Assembly (NCBI RefSeq): GCF_019795155.1
Contig: NZ_JAILYN010000019.1
Coordinates: 21,320-85,319 of the forward strand
Length of the DNA stretch: 64,000 nucleotides
Direction of reading: 5' to 3'
Origin: Marinobacterium arenosum
Lineage (GTDB): Bacteria; Pseudomonadota; Gammaproteobacteria; Pseudomonadales; Balneatricaceae
The translations under genes and the position numbers were made by a program. The notes beneath the pieces were generated by a model that worked only from the letters and a program-made list of their open reading frames with translations, did not search any database and was not told the DNA's origin. Shown here piece after piece: positions 48,017 to 57,518 of this stretch (its first letter is position 1; every line of letters starts with the position of its first letter).

Positions 48017-49054
48017 TTACCTGACCTTGATGCTCTGGTCTTCCAGTGAGGCAAGTATATGCCAGTAACTCTGCCAGCGCGCTTCGCTGATGTCGCCGTT
48101 CTGGTAGGCTGCTTTCAGCGCGCAGCCCGGTTCCTGCTGGTGCTTGCAGTCGCGAAAGCGGCAGTGGCCGATATGGGGGCGGAACTCGCGAAAGCCCTCC
48201 ATCAACTGGTCCGGCTCGATATGCCAGAGGGCGAATTCACGGATTCCCGGCGAATCGATCAGGTCGCCGCCCGTCGGGAAATGGAACAGCCGCGCGGTGG
48301 TGGTGGTGTGCCGGCCTTTGCGGGTCTGCTCCGAGAGTTCGCCGACTTTCAGGTCGACGCCCGGCAACAGCGCGTTGATCAGCGAGGACTTGCCGACCCC
48401 GGACTGGCCGACGAACACGCTGACCCGGTCGTTAAGCTCGGCCTCCAGTTCCGCCAGGCCGGCCTGGGCCGAGGCCGAGGCGTGCAGTATCTGGTAGCCG
48501 ATCGCCTGGTACTGCTGCAGCAGTGCCTCGATCGCCGGGCGGTTGTCGTCGTTCAGCAGATCGATCTTGTTGATCAGCAGTACCGGTTCGATGCCGCTCA
48601 GTTCGGCGGCCACCAGGTAGCGGTCGATCAGGTTGCTGAACGGTGTCGGTTCGACCGCGACGGTGATCACGATAAAGTCGATATTGGCCGCCACCGGTTT
48701 CAGTTCGCCCTGCGGGTTGGGCCGGCTCAGCACCGAACGGCGCGGCCGGTTGGCGACGATCACGCCGCCCTCGGTGCCTGCCCGCCAGACAATCTGGTCG
48801 CCGGTGACCAGTTGGCCGAGGTTGGCGCGCATGTGGCAGCGCACGATGGTACCGCGTGCTTCGCCGTCGAGCGCTTCCACATCCACCTGGCGGCCGAAGT
48901 GGGAGATCACCAGGCCCGACTGCTCCGGCCCCAGTTCGCCGCCTTCCAGCTCCGCATCGACCGCCGCGTCCCGCTTGGCGACGCGCTCGGCCCGCTCCTG
49001 CTGGATCTTATTGATGCGCCAGTGCTGGCGGCGGGTCAGTTTGCGTTTGGCCAT
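48017..49054 (-). CDS. rsgA: RsgA, small ribosomal subunit biogenesis GTPase
   Basis: RsgA is a circularly permuted GTPase that matures the 30S subunit. The 345-residue protein has an N-terminal OB fold, the permuted GTPase motifs (INKIDLL before [14 protein letters not shown], then DSPG) and a C-terminal zinc knuckle [19 protein letters not shown] chose the start at 49054 ([10 protein letters not shown]), which matches the family, with GAGGAA upstream; the frame opens at 49075. It is divergent from orn, as in Pseudomonas. Confidence 0.96.
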   Translation of the reverse strand: MAKRKLTRRQHWRINKIQQERAERVAKRDAAVDAELEGGELGPEQSGLVISHFGRQVDVEALDGEARGTIVRCHMRANLGQLVTGDQIVWRAGTEGGVIVANRPRRSVLSRPNPQGELKPVAANIDFIVITVAVEPTPFSNLIDRYLVAAELSGIEPVLLINKIDLLNDDNRPAIEALLQQYQAIGYQILHASASAQAGLAELEAELNDRVSVFVGQSGVGKSSLINALLPGVDLKVGELSEQTRKGRHTTTTARLFHFPTGGDLIDSPGIREFALWHIEPDQLMEGFREFRPHIGHCRFRDCKHQQEPGCALKAAYQNGDISEARWQSYWHILASLEDQSIKVR

Positions 49055-49170
49055 CAGGCGGGGTTCCTCGTTCATGCAGCGTTAGGGGCCGGCGTTAGTC
49101 ATCTGCCGGTCGGCTAAGGTATTCTATTACATCGGAATTTCATTGTGTCGCTTTAATATGGGGATGGGCT

Positions 49171-49716
49171 ATGTCGTCACGCAAGGACAACCTGATCTGG
49201 ATCGATCTGGAGATGACCGGACTGGAGCCGGACAGCGACCTGATCATCGAGATCGCCACCATCGTTACCGATGCCCAGCTGAATGTACTGGCCGAGGGGC
49301 CGACGCTGGCGATCCATCAGAGCGATCAGGTGCTGGAAAATATGAATCCCTGGTGCGTCGACCAGCACGGCCGCTCCGGGCTGACCCAGCGGGTGCGCGA
49401 CAGCCGGATCAGCGAGCGCGAGGCGGAACTGCAGACGCTGGAGTTTATCGCCCGGCATGTCGACAAGGGCGCCTCGCCGATCTGCGGCAACAGCGTGCAC
49501 CAGGACCGCCGCTTCCTGGTCAAGTATATGCCGGAGCTGGAAGCCTACTTCCACTACCGCAACCTCGACGTCAGCACCCTCAAAGAGCTGGTGCGGCGCT
49601 GGCAGCCGGCACTGCTGGACGGCTTGAAGAAGCAGGGCTCGCACCTGGCGCTGGACGATATCCGCGACTCGATCAATGAGCTGCGCTACTACCGCCAGCA
49701 TTGTTTCAAGTTTTAG
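49171..49716 (+). CDS. orn: Oligoribonuclease
   Basis: Orn degrades 2-5-nucleotide RNAs, including pGpG made from cyclic-di-GMP, which matters in a genome region with several cyclic-di-GMP enzymes. The 181-residue protein has the DEDDh exonuclease residues in [22 protein letters not shown] and [14 protein letters not shown]. Length and sequence are typical. It is divergent from rsgA and convergent with queG. Confidence 0.98.
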   Translation: MSSRKDNLIWIDLEMTGLEPDSDLIIEIATIVTDAQLNVLAEGPTLAIHQSDQVLENMNPWCVDQHGRSGLTQRVRDSRISEREAELQTLEFIARHVDKGASPICGNSVHQDRRFLVKYMPELEAYFHYRNLDVSTLKELVRRWQPALLDGLKKQGSHLALDDIRDSINELRYYRQHCFKF

Positions 49717-49751
49717 TTCAGAACTGTTTTTAATTCGGAACTGTTTCAAAT

Positions 49752-50870
49752 TCAGAACTTAAGCTTGGCGCCGCGCCTGTGGGTCAGCAGTTTGACCGGC
49801 TCGGCGGCCCGGTCGAGCTGTGCCAGCGCCCACTGCACGTGCTCGCGGACGATCGCCGACGGGTGCTCCAGCCGGGCCCGCAGCGCCTGCTCCACCTCGG
49901 CGCCGCCGCGGCTGTTGCCCAACGCCACGGCGATGTTGCGCAGCCAGCCGATATGGCCGGTGCGGCGGATCGCCGACCCCTCGGTATTTTTCAGGAAGGT
50001 CGCCTCATCCCAGTCGAACAGCTCGACCAGGCGACGTCGGTCGAGCCGCTGGCGCGGGTGGAAATCCGGCTCGGCGGTGATATGGGCGAAGCGGTTCCAG
50101 GGGCAGATCAGCTGGCAGTCGTCGCAGCCGAAGATCCGGTTGCCCATCAGCGGCCTCAATTCCTCCGGGATCGAGCCCTTCAGCTCGATGGTCAGGTAGG
50201 AGATGCAGCGCCGGCCGTCCAGCACATAGGGCTGCGGGAAGGCGTTGGTCGGACAGACATCCATGCAGGCGGTGCAGCGGCCGCAATGCTCCTCGTCATA
50301 GGGCGGATCGACCGGCAATGGCAGGTCGACGAACAGCTCGCCGAGGAAGAACAGCGAGCCGGCGTCGCGGTTCAACACCAGACTGTGCTTGCCGATCCAG
50401 CCGATGCCGGCCTGGCGGGCCAGCGGCCGCTCCAGGATCGGCGCGCTGTCGACGAAGGCACGGTAGCCGAGGTTTTCGACCTGCTGCTCGATCTGTTTGC
50501 CGAGCTGGGTCAGTCGCTTGCGCATCAGCTTGTGGTAGTCGCGGCCGAGGGTGTAACGGGCCACGTAGGCCTGGTCGCCGTCACGCAGGTTGTCGAGCGG
50601 TGCGCTGTCCGGCGGCAGGTAGTCCATCCGCACGCAGATGATCCGCTCGGTGCCGGGCACCAGCAGGGTCGGGTCCAGCCGCTTGTCGAGATGGTTGTTC
50701 AGGTAGTCCATCTCGCCCTGGTAGCCGGCGTCCAGCCACTGCTGCAGGTGGTCCGTCTCGGCGCGGGTGTCGGGTTGGGTGATGCCGCACTGCTGGAAAC
50801 CCAGTTCGGCTGCCCAGGCCTTGATCTGGTCGGCCAGCTGTTGCAGTTGTTGTTCGGTCAGGTCGGGCAT
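49752..50870 (-). CDS. queG: QueG, epoxyqueuosine reductase
   Basis: QueG makes queuosine from epoxyqueuosine in tRNA, using cobalamin and two [4Fe-4S] clusters. The 372-residue protein has the cluster motifs CGRCTACMDVCPTNAF (about 198-213) and CDDCQLICPWN (about 253-263), and the N-terminal MDYL and VARYTLGRDYHK blocks. A C-terminal HEAT-like tail follows (about 310-360). It is divergent from nnr, as in many gammaproteobacteria. Confidence 0.96.
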   Translation of the reverse strand: MPDLTEQQLQQLADQIKAWAAELGFQQCGITQPDTRAETDHLQQWLDAGYQGEMDYLNNHLDKRLDPTLLVPGTERIICVRMDYLPPDSAPLDNLRDGDQAYVARYTLGRDYHKLMRKRLTQLGKQIEQQVENLGYRAFVDSAPILERPLARQAGIGWIGKHSLVLNRDAGSLFFLGELFVDLPLPVDPPYDEEHCGRCTACMDVCPTNAFPQPYVLDGRRCISYLTIELKGSIPEELRPLMGNRIFGCDDCQLICPWNRFAHITAEPDFHPRQRLDRRRLVELFDWDEATFLKNTEGSAIRRTGHIGWLRNIAVALGNSRGGAEVEQALRARLEHPSAIVREHVQWALAQLDRAAEPVKLLTHRRGAKLKF

Positions 50871-50906
50871 TGCGTTCGGGCTTGCGAAGCGGGTCGCAGG
50901 TTCCTC

Positions 50907-50912
50907 TATAAT
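50907..50912 (+). promoter_or_regulatory. Candidate -10 box for nnr-tsaE-amiB operon
   Basis: A perfect TATAAT lies 29 bases before the nnr ATG in the divergent queG/nnr gap. A possible -35 (TTGCGA, 50882-50887) gives a long 19-base spacer, so only the -10 is proposed. Confidence 0.45.
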
Positions 50913-50940
50913 GGAGCCAAATTAGCGAGTTAGCAGTCAT

Positions 50941-52467
50941 ATGTCCGTAATCAGACACCCCCTGCCGAGCGCATTATACACCGCCGAGCAGAGTCGTACG
51001 CTGGATCGCCTTGCCATCGAACAGCAGGGCATCCCCGGTTTTAAATTGATGCAGCGTGCCGCCCAGGCGGCGTTCAAGGCGTTGCAGGTACGTTGGCCGA
51101 AAACACGCCGGTTGAGCGTGTTGTGCGGCAGCGGCAATAACGGCGGCGACGGCCTGGTGGTCGCCGTGCTGGCGCGGCGCCAGGGGCTGGCCGTGCAGCT
51201 GCTCTGCCTGGCAGACAATGTCGATGACTACACCGGCCGCTTGCAGGGCGAGGCACTGGACGCCTACCGGCTCGCCTGTGACGAAGGGCTGCGGCTCGAC
51301 CCCTATCAGCCGGGCATGGCGCTGAGCGGTGAGCTGATCGTCGATGCGATGCTGGGCACCGGCCTCAGTGGCGAGGTGCGCGGCCTCTACCGGCAGGCGA
51401 TCGAGCAGCTTAATAGCCAGCCGCAGCCGGTATTGGCGGTGGATATCCCGTCCGGGCTCTGTGCCGACAGCGGTCGGGTGTTGGGCGCGGCGGTCGTGGC
51501 GAAGCTGACGATCAGTTTTATCGGCCTGAAGCGGGGCTTGCTGACCCACCAGGCGGTCGATCATGTTGGCGAATTGTTGTTCGACGACCTGCGGGTCAGT
51601 GATCAGGTGTATCAGCAGGTGCCGGTCGATCTGTTCCGTACCCGGGAAGCTGAGCTGGCCAGTCTGCTGCCGGCACGACCGCGCAGCGCCCATAAGGGGC
51701 ATCATGGCCGGCTGCTGGTAGTTGGCGGCGACCGGGGCATGGGCGGCGCGGCGATCATCGCCAGCCAGGCGGCGGCCCGTTGCGGCGCCGGGCTGGTGTC
51801 GCTGGCGACCCGGCCGGAGCACCTGGGCGCGGCGTTGAGCCGCTGCCCGGAGGTGATGAGCCATGCGGTCAATTCCGGCCAGGAGCTGGAGCCGTTGCTG
51901 GGGCAGGCGGAGCTGCTGGTGGTCGGCCCGGGGCTGGGTCAGAGCGCCTGGTCGGATCAGCTGTTGCAGCAGGCGCTGGCCTGCGGCAAGCCGGTGCTGC
52001 TCGATGCCGATGCGCTGAATATGCTGACCACCACCAAGGCGCTGCAGGGGCTCAAGCGAGACAACTGGATTTTGACGCCGCACCCCGGTGAGGCGGCGCG
52101 GCTGCTGGGAGTGACTGCTGCCGAGGTGCAACAGGACCGCTTTGCCGCGGTCAAGGCGCTGCAGCAGCGTTACGGCGGTACGGTGATCCTGAAAGGCGCC
52201 GGCTCGCTGGCGTCTGACGGTCAGCAGACATACCTGTGCGTGGCCGGCAACCCGGGCATGGCCTGCGGCGGTATGGGGGACCTGCTGTCCGGTATCGTCG
52301 GCGCCTTGTTGGCCCAGCGGCTGGCTGCGCTGGACGCCGCGCGCCTTGGTGTTTACCTGCATGCCCGGGCGGCGGACCTTTGCGTTGAACTGCAGGGCGA
52401 GCGCGGCCTGCTGGCGACTGATCTGCTGGCGTGGCTGCCGCGGTTGCTGAATGGAAAGGAACTATGA
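50941..52467 (+). CDS. nnr: Bifunctional NAD(P)H-hydrate epimerase / dehydratase
   Basis: Nnr repairs hydrated NADH and NADPH. The 508-residue protein has the YjeF N-terminal epimerase domain (about 1-215; LCGSGNNGGDGLVVA) and the C-terminal ADP/ATP-dependent dehydratase domain (about 225-505; LTPHPGEAARLLG, and GNPGMACGGMGDLLSG with the catalytic Asp). It overlaps tsaE by ATGA, heading the nnr-tsaE-amiB-mutL-miaA run. Confidence 0.96.
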   Translation: MSVIRHPLPSALYTAEQSRTLDRLAIEQQGIPGFKLMQRAAQAAFKALQVRWPKTRRLSVLCGSGNNGGDGLVVAVLARRQGLAVQLLCLADNVDDYTGRLQGEALDAYRLACDEGLRLDPYQPGMALSGELIVDAMLGTGLSGEVRGLYRQAIEQLNSQPQPVLAVDIPSGLCADSGRVLGAAVVAKLTISFIGLKRGLLTHQAVDHVGELLFDDLRVSDQVYQQVPVDLFRTREAELASLLPARPRSAHKGHHGRLLVVGGDRGMGGAAIIASQAAARCGAGLVSLATRPEHLGAALSRCPEVMSHAVNSGQELEPLLGQAELLVVGPGLGQSAWSDQLLQQALACGKPVLLDADALNMLTTTKALQGLKRDNWILTPHPGEAARLLGVTAAEVQQDRFAAVKALQQRYGGTVILKGAGSLASDGQQTYLCVAGNPGMACGGMGDLLSGIVGALLAQRLAALDAARLGVYLHARAADLCVELQGERGLLATDLLAWLPRLLNGKEL

Positions 52468-52943
52468 CCCAGTATGTGAGCTATGTCGCCGATGAGGCGG
52501 CGATGGTGGCGATGGGCCGGGCGCTGGGCGAGAGCTGTGTCGGCGGCGCGGTGGTGTTCCTGCTCGGTGACCTGGGGATGGGCAAGACCACCCTGGCACG
52601 CGGCGTGCTGCAGGCGTTCGGTCATCAAGGCAAGGTTAAGAGCCCGACCTATACGCTGGTGGAGCCCTATGACACGGCACGGGGTTCTGTTTATCATTTC
52701 GACCTGTACCGGCTGGCTGACCCGGAAGAACTGGAATACCTGGGGATTCGCGACTATTTCGATGCCGATGCGCTCTGCCTGATCGAATGGCCGGCGCGGG
52801 GGGAAGGCGTATTGCCGCAGCCGGATCTGGTGCTCGAGATCGCGCTGCAGGACCGCGGCCGCCGTCTGCAGTGGCAGCCGCAAACCGCACGGGGCGAACG
52901 GATCGGCAAGCGATTGGTGGAGTTGACGGAAAGGATGGTATGA
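52464..52943 (+). CDS. tsaE: TsaE, tRNA t6A-synthesis ATPase
   Basis: TsaE powers the TsaB-TsaD complex that adds threonylcarbamoyl to A37 of tRNAs. The 159-residue protein has Walker A GDLGMGKTTLARG (about 35-47), KSPTYTLVEPY and HFDLYRL. I chose ATG 52464 (overlap ATGA with the nnr stop), which gives the family length; the open frame continues upstream inside nnr. Its own stop overlaps amiB. Confidence 0.96.
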   Translation: MTQYVSYVADEAAMVAMGRALGESCVGGAVVFLLGDLGMGKTTLARGVLQAFGHQGKVKSPTYTLVEPYDTARGSVYHFDLYRLADPEELEYLGIRDYFDADALCLIEWPARGEGVLPQPDLVLEIALQDRGRRLQWQPQTARGERIGKRLVELTERMV

Positions 52944-54295
52944 CGGGGTGGAGCCGCGGGCGCCTGAGACGCTTTGGAATTCTGGGGATGCTGCTACTGC
53001 TGCTGGGCGTAACCAGCGTGCAGGCAGCCAGCGTCCGCAATGTGCGGATGTGGCTGGCGCCGGACCATGCCCGGCTGGTATTCGACCTCAGCGGCCCGGT
53101 CGAGCACAAGATCTTCACCCTCAGCGGGCCCGACCGGCTGGTGCTGGATATCGAGCGCAGTTCGTTGGCCACCGATCTCGGCAAGCTTGGCCTGGCCAAG
53201 AGCCCGATCGACAAGATCCGCAGCGCCCAGAAAGGCAAGAACCTGCGCATCGTGCTGGACCTGAACGAGAAGATCCGGCCGCGCAGCTTCGACCTCAAAC
53301 CCAACGATCAGTATGGCCACCGCCTGGTGGTTGACCTGTTTCGGCCGGAACAGCAGCCGGTCAGTGTACCGCTCGCCAGTAGCAGTAGCCTGGACCAGAA
53401 GCGCGATATCGTGATCTCCATCGACGCCGGCCACGGTGGTGACGACCCCGGCGCGATCGGGCCCGGCCGCACCCGCGAGAAGGACGTGGTGCTGGCGATC
53501 GCCAAGCGGCTCGATGCGCTGCTCGACGCCGAACCCGGCTTCAAGGGCGAGCTGACCCGCCAGGGGGATTACTACATCAGCCTGCGCGGTCGCACCCAGC
53601 TGGCGCGCAAGAACAACGCCGACATGTTCGTGTCGATCCACGCCGATGCTTTCAAGAACCCGGCTGCCCGCGGCGCCTCGGTCTGGGTGCTGTCGCCGCG
53701 CGGCGCCAGCAGCGAGATGGGTCGCTGGCTGGCGCGCAAGGAGAACAGTGCCGACCTGATGGGCGGCGTCGGCAGCGTCAGCCTGGAGGACAAGGACAAG
53801 GTGCTGGCCAGCGTGCTGCTGGATATGTCGATGACCGCCAGCCGGGCCGACAGTCGTGAGCTGGCGAAGAATATTCACAGCAATATCGCCGGCTTCGCCC
53901 GGATGCATAAGAGCCATGTCGAGCAGGCCGGCTTCGTGGTGCTGAAATCACCCGATATCCCGTCGGTGCTGGTTGAAACCGGTTTCATCTCCAACCCCGC
54001 GGAGGCCCGCAAGCTGCGCAGCAGCGGCTATCAGCGCCAGATGGCCGATGCTATCTTTCGGGGTATCAAGGCGCACTTTCATAGCAGGCCGCCGGCCAAC
54101 AGCCTGATCGCCTGGCAGCAGCGCGGCGGCCAGGGTCAGGCCGGCCTGACGCGCCAGTACAGGGTGGTACGGGGCGATACGCTGTCGCTGATCGCCAGCC
54201 GCCACGGCGTCAGCCTCAGTATGCTGAAGAAAGCCAATCGGCTGAGCCATGATCGGATCCGGGTCGGTCAGGTGCTGACCATTCCCGCTAGTTAA
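52940..54295 (+). CDS. amiB: N-acetylmuramoyl-L-alanine amidase AmiB, AMIN-Amidase_3-LysM
   Basis: This periplasmic amidase splits septal peptidoglycan during cell separation. The 451-residue protein has a signal peptide (about 1-30, ending VQAAS), an AMIN targeting domain (about 32-135) and a zinc amidase domain (about 155-385) with IDAGHGGDDPGAIG, FVSIHADAF and VLVETGFISN giving the zinc and catalytic residues. A C-terminal LysM follows (about 405-450, YRVVRGDTLSLIA). ATG 52940 overlaps the tsaE stop. EnvC/NlpD-type activation is usual for the family. Confidence 0.95.
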   Translation: MTGWSRGRLRRFGILGMLLLLLGVTSVQAASVRNVRMWLAPDHARLVFDLSGPVEHKIFTLSGPDRLVLDIERSSLATDLGKLGLAKSPIDKIRSAQKGKNLRIVLDLNEKIRPRSFDLKPNDQYGHRLVVDLFRPEQQPVSVPLASSSSLDQKRDIVISIDAGHGGDDPGAIGPGRTREKDVVLAIAKRLDALLDAEPGFKGELTRQGDYYISLRGRTQLARKNNADMFVSIHADAFKNPAARGASVWVLSPRGASSEMGRWLARKENSADLMGGVGSVSLEDKDKVLASVLLDMSMTASRADSRELAKNIHSNIAGFARMHKSHVEQAGFVVLKSPDIPSVLVETGFISNPAEARKLRSSGYQRQMADAIFRGIKAHFHSRPPANSLIAWQQRGGQGQAGLTRQYRVVRGDTLSLIASRHGVSLSMLKKANRLSHDRIRVGQVLTIPAS

Positions 54296-54310
54296 TAACA
54301 GGGCCAGGCC

Positions 54311-56209
54311 ATGAAACGTATTCATCTGCTGTCGCCACGGCTGGCGAACCAGATTGCCGCCGGCGAGGTGGTCGAGCGGCCCGCGTCGGTGGCCAAGGAG
54401 TTGCTGGAGAACAGTCTCGATGCCGGTGCCGGCAAGATCGAGCTGGATATCGAACAGGGCGGCGTCAAGCTGATCCGACTGCGTGACGACGGCCAGGGGA
54501 TCGACAAGGAGGATCTGCCGCTGGCATTGAGTCGGCACGCCACCTCCAAAATACGCGAGCTGGAAGACCTCGAGGCGGTAGCCAGTCTGGGCTTTCGTGG
54601 TGAGGCGCTGGCGTCGATCAGTTCGGTGTCGCGGCTGACGCTCAGCTCGCGGCGGGCCGGCGACAACTCTGGCTGGCAGGTGCAGACCGAGGGGCGCGAC
54701 ATGTCCGCCACCGTGGCGCCTGCGGCCCAGGCGCAGGGCACCACCGTCGAGGTGCGCGACCTGTTCTTCAACACCCCGGCGCGGCGCAAGTTCCTGAAAA
54801 CCGAAAAGACCGAGTTCAAGCACCTGGAAGAGGTGGTCAAGCGGCTGGCATTGAGCCGTTTCGATGTCGGTTTCACGCTACGCCATAACGGCCGGGTGAT
54901 CCACCAGCTGCGCGCCGGCCAGTCCGATCTGGAGATGGAGCGGCGTATCGCCGGGGTCTGCGGCTCGGCGTTCATCGACCAGGCGTTGCGGGTCGATGTG
55001 GCGGCGGAAGCCTCCGGCCTGCGGCTGAGCGGCTGGATGGGGCTGCCGACCTTCTCGCGCAGTCAGGCCGACCTGCAGTATTTCTTCGTCAACGGCCGGG
55101 TGATCCGCGACAAGGTGGTCAACCACGCGGTGCGCCAGGCCTATCAGGATGTGCTCTATCATGGCCGTCAGCCGGCCTACGTGCTCTATCTGGAGCTGGA
55201 TCCGGCGCTGGTCGACGTCAACGTGCATCCGACCAAGCACGAGGTGCGCTTCCGCGAGAGCCGGCTGGTGCATGATTTCATCTTCCGCACCCTGCACCGG
55301 GTGATTGCCGATGTGCGGCCCGAGGCGTCGGTGGCGACGCCGGAGCGGGAGGGTGCGGCGCTGCAGGCGCCGGCCGGACGGCTGGAGAGCACGCCGCAGC
55401 GGTTCGAGCAGGCGCGCATGGCGCTTGCCCAGCGCGAGCCGATCAATGCCAGCGGCGTGGCCGAGCAGATCAGCCGCTACGGCGCGCTGCATGGCGAGCC
55501 GGTCGATCAGTCGCCCGCCGGGTCGGTGCCGGATTTGATGCGCTCGTCGCCGCAGCGGCCGTCCGCCCCGGTTATATCTCCCGCGATGCAGCCGGCTATG
55601 TCGCCGGCGGCGGACGACGAGGAATGCCCGCCGCTCGGCTATGCCGTGGCCCAGTTGCACGGCATCTATATCTTGGCGCAGAACAGCGCCGGGCTGGTGC
55701 TGGTCGATATGCATGCCGCCCATGAGCGGATCGTCTACGAGCGGATGAAATCCGCGTTCGACACCGAGGTGATCCGCAGCCAGCCGTTGCTGGTGCCGGT
55801 ATCGCTGGCGGTCAGTGCCCGCGAGGCGGACTGCTTCGAGGAGCAGGCGGCGGTGTTCGAACGGCTCGGTTTCAAGCTCGACCGGCTTGGCGAGGAGACT
55901 CTGCTGGTACGCCAGCTGCCGGTGGCGCTGGCCAAGGCGGATGTCGAGCAGCTGGTCCGCGATGTGCTCAGCGATATGCTGATGTTCGGCAGCAGCAGCC
56001 GCATCGAGCAGAGCATCAATGAGCTGCTGGCGACCATGGCCTGCCACGGCGCGGTGCGGGCCAACCGTCAGCTGACGCTGCCGGAGATGAATGCGCTGCT
56101 GCGCGATATGGAGCGCACCGAGCGCAGCGGCCAGTGCAACCATGGCCGGCCGACCTGGACCCAGCTCAGCCTGGCCGAGCTGGATAAGTTGTTTATGCGG
56201 GGGCAGTAA
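54311..56209 (+). CDS. mutL: MutL mismatch repair protein, endonuclease-type
   Basis: MutL couples mismatch recognition to strand cutting. The 632-residue protein has the N-terminal GHKL ATPase ([20 protein letters not shown], quoted as [23 protein letters not shown]). The C-terminal dimer domain has the endonuclease motif [12 protein letters not shown], which fits D(M/Q)HAx2Ex4E, plus ACHGAVRAN and CNHGRPT. Such MutL proteins nick DNA themselves, and these genomes usually lack MutH. A variable Pro/Ser linker lies at about 345-440. It starts 15 bases after amiB. Confidence 0.97.
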   Translation: MKRIHLLSPRLANQIAAGEVVERPASVAKELLENSLDAGAGKIELDIEQGGVKLIRLRDDGQGIDKEDLPLALSRHATSKIRELEDLEAVASLGFRGEALASISSVSRLTLSSRRAGDNSGWQVQTEGRDMSATVAPAAQAQGTTVEVRDLFFNTPARRKFLKTEKTEFKHLEEVVKRLALSRFDVGFTLRHNGRVIHQLRAGQSDLEMERRIAGVCGSAFIDQALRVDVAAEASGLRLSGWMGLPTFSRSQADLQYFFVNGRVIRDKVVNHAVRQAYQDVLYHGRQPAYVLYLELDPALVDVNVHPTKHEVRFRESRLVHDFIFRTLHRVIADVRPEASVATPEREGAALQAPAGRLESTPQRFEQARMALAQREPINASGVAEQISRYGALHGEPVDQSPAGSVPDLMRSSPQRPSAPVISPAMQPAMSPAADDEECPPLGYAVAQLHGIYILAQNSAGLVLVDMHAAHERIVYERMKSAFDTEVIRSQPLLVPVSLAVSAREADCFEEQAAVFERLGFKLDRLGEETLLVRQLPVALAKADVEQLVRDVLSDMLMFGSSSRIEQSINELLATMACHGAVRANRQLTLPEMNALLRDMERTERSGQCNHGRPTWTQLSLAELDKLFMRGQ

Positions 56210-56212
56210 GCG

Positions 56213-57145
56213 TTGGCGCAGTTACCGGTAATTTTTCTGATGGGGCCGACCGCCTCGGGCAAAACCCAGCTGGCGATGGATCTGTACGACCGGCTCGGTT
56301 GCGAGATCGTCAGCGTCGATTCGGCGATGGTCTATCGCGGCATGGATATCGGTACCGCCAAGCCGGATGCCGACACCCTGGCACGCTACCCGCACCGGCT
56401 GATCGACCTGCTCGACCCGAGCGAGAGCTATTCGGCGGCGGATTTCCGCCGCGACGCGTTGCGCGAGATCGATCAGATCCATGCCGCCGGGCGAATCCCG
56501 CTGCTGGCGGGCGGCACCATGCTCTATTTCCAGGCGCTGCAGAACGGTCTGGCCAATCTGCCGTCGGCCGATGAGCAGGTGCGTGCCGAGCTGCTGGCCG
56601 AGGCGCAACGGCTCGGCTGGCCGGCGATGCATGAGCGGTTGCGCCGAATCGACCCGCAATCCGCGGCACGCTTGAAACCGAACGACTCGCAGCGGCTGCA
56701 GCGGGCGCTGGAGGTGCATCGGCTGACCGGCCGCACGCTGACCGAGCTCTGGGCCGAGCAGCAGCAGCAGAAACTGCCGTTCCCGGTGGTGTCGCTGGCG
56801 GTGATGCCGCCCGAACGTGCAGAACTGCACCGTCGCATCGCCGAACGTTTCCAGCTGATGTTGGCGCAGGGCTTCATCGACGAGGTGCGTACGCTGTGGG
56901 AACGGGGTGACCTGAACCTGCAGATGCCGTCGATCCGCTGCGTCGGCTATCGCCAGGTGTGGCAGTATTTCGCCGGTGAGTGGGACCATGACACCATGGT
57001 CGACAAGGCCATAATCGCCACCCGGCAGCTGGCCAAACGGCAGGTTACCTGGCTGCGCAGCTGGCCCGATCTGCACTGGCTTGACAGCCAGGATTCAAAT
57101 TTGCAAGACAATGCCTTGAAATTAATAGAGCCAGTCATTATATAA
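56213..57145 (+). CDS. miaA: MiaA, tRNA dimethylallyltransferase
   Basis: MiaA adds the isopentenyl group to A37 of tRNAs reading UNN codons. The 310-residue protein has the P-loop [12 protein letters not shown] (about 7-18), [32 protein letters not shown] and the C-terminal [12 protein letters not shown]. The start is TTG 56213, since the first ATG (56240) would cut into the P-loop strand. It lies 3 bases after mutL, and a GGGGG ribosome binding site sits at the mutL end. Confidence 0.96.
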   Translation: MAQLPVIFLMGPTASGKTQLAMDLYDRLGCEIVSVDSAMVYRGMDIGTAKPDADTLARYPHRLIDLLDPSESYSAADFRRDALREIDQIHAAGRIPLLAGGTMLYFQALQNGLANLPSADEQVRAELLAEAQRLGWPAMHERLRRIDPQSAARLKPNDSQRLQRALEVHRLTGRTLTELWAEQQQQKLPFPVVSLAVMPPERAELHRRIAERFQLMLAQGFIDEVRTLWERGDLNLQMPSIRCVGYRQVWQYFAGEWDHDTMVDKAIIATRQLAKRQVTWLRSWPDLHWLDSQDSNLQDNALKLIEPVII

Positions 57146-57146
57146 T
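57116..57146 (+). promoter_or_regulatory. Candidate promoter for hfq
   Basis: A perfect TATAAT (57141-57146) overlaps the miaA stop. TTGAAA (57116-57121) is a possible -35, though the 19-base spacer is long. hfq is known to be transcribed from promoters inside or after miaA in other gammaproteobacteria. Confidence 0.5.
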
Positions 57147-57270
57147 GCCATATTGCCCTGCACTGTAACGGGCGTTTGGTTGTCGTGCCAAAAACGCGCC
57201 AATGCCTGTTGTTGTCGATGCTGCAGGGCAAAATAATAACGAATACAGCTTTTTCAGGAAGGAGTTTGCA

Positions 57271-57510
57271 ATGTCAAAAGGGCAGTCTTTACAAGACCCT
57301 TATCTGAACGTTCTGCGTAAGGAACGTATCCCGGTGTCTATTTTTCTGGTTAACGGAATCAAACTGCAGGGCCAGATCGAATCGTTCGATCAGTTCGTGA
57401 TCCTGCTGAAGAACACCGTCAGCCAGATGGTCTACAAACACGCTATCTCCACTGTGGTGCCGGCTCGCCCGGTAAAACTGCCACAGGCTGAAGAAAAGCC
57501 GGCAGGTTGA
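57271..57510 (+). CDS. hfq: Hfq, RNA chaperone
   Basis: Hfq is a hexameric Sm-like protein that pairs small RNAs with mRNAs. The 79-residue protein has the Sm1 region ([21 protein letters not shown], quoted as [14 protein letters not shown]) and Sm2 [14 protein letters not shown], with the short tail usual in pseudomonads. ATG 57271 follows AAGGAGTTTGCA. A 125-base leader separates it from miaA. Confidence 0.98.
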   Translation: MSKGQSLQDPYLNVLRKERIPVSIFLVNGIKLQGQIESFDQFVILLKNTVSQMVYKHAISTVVPARPVKLPQAEEKPAG

Positions 57511-57518
57511 GGTAGTCA

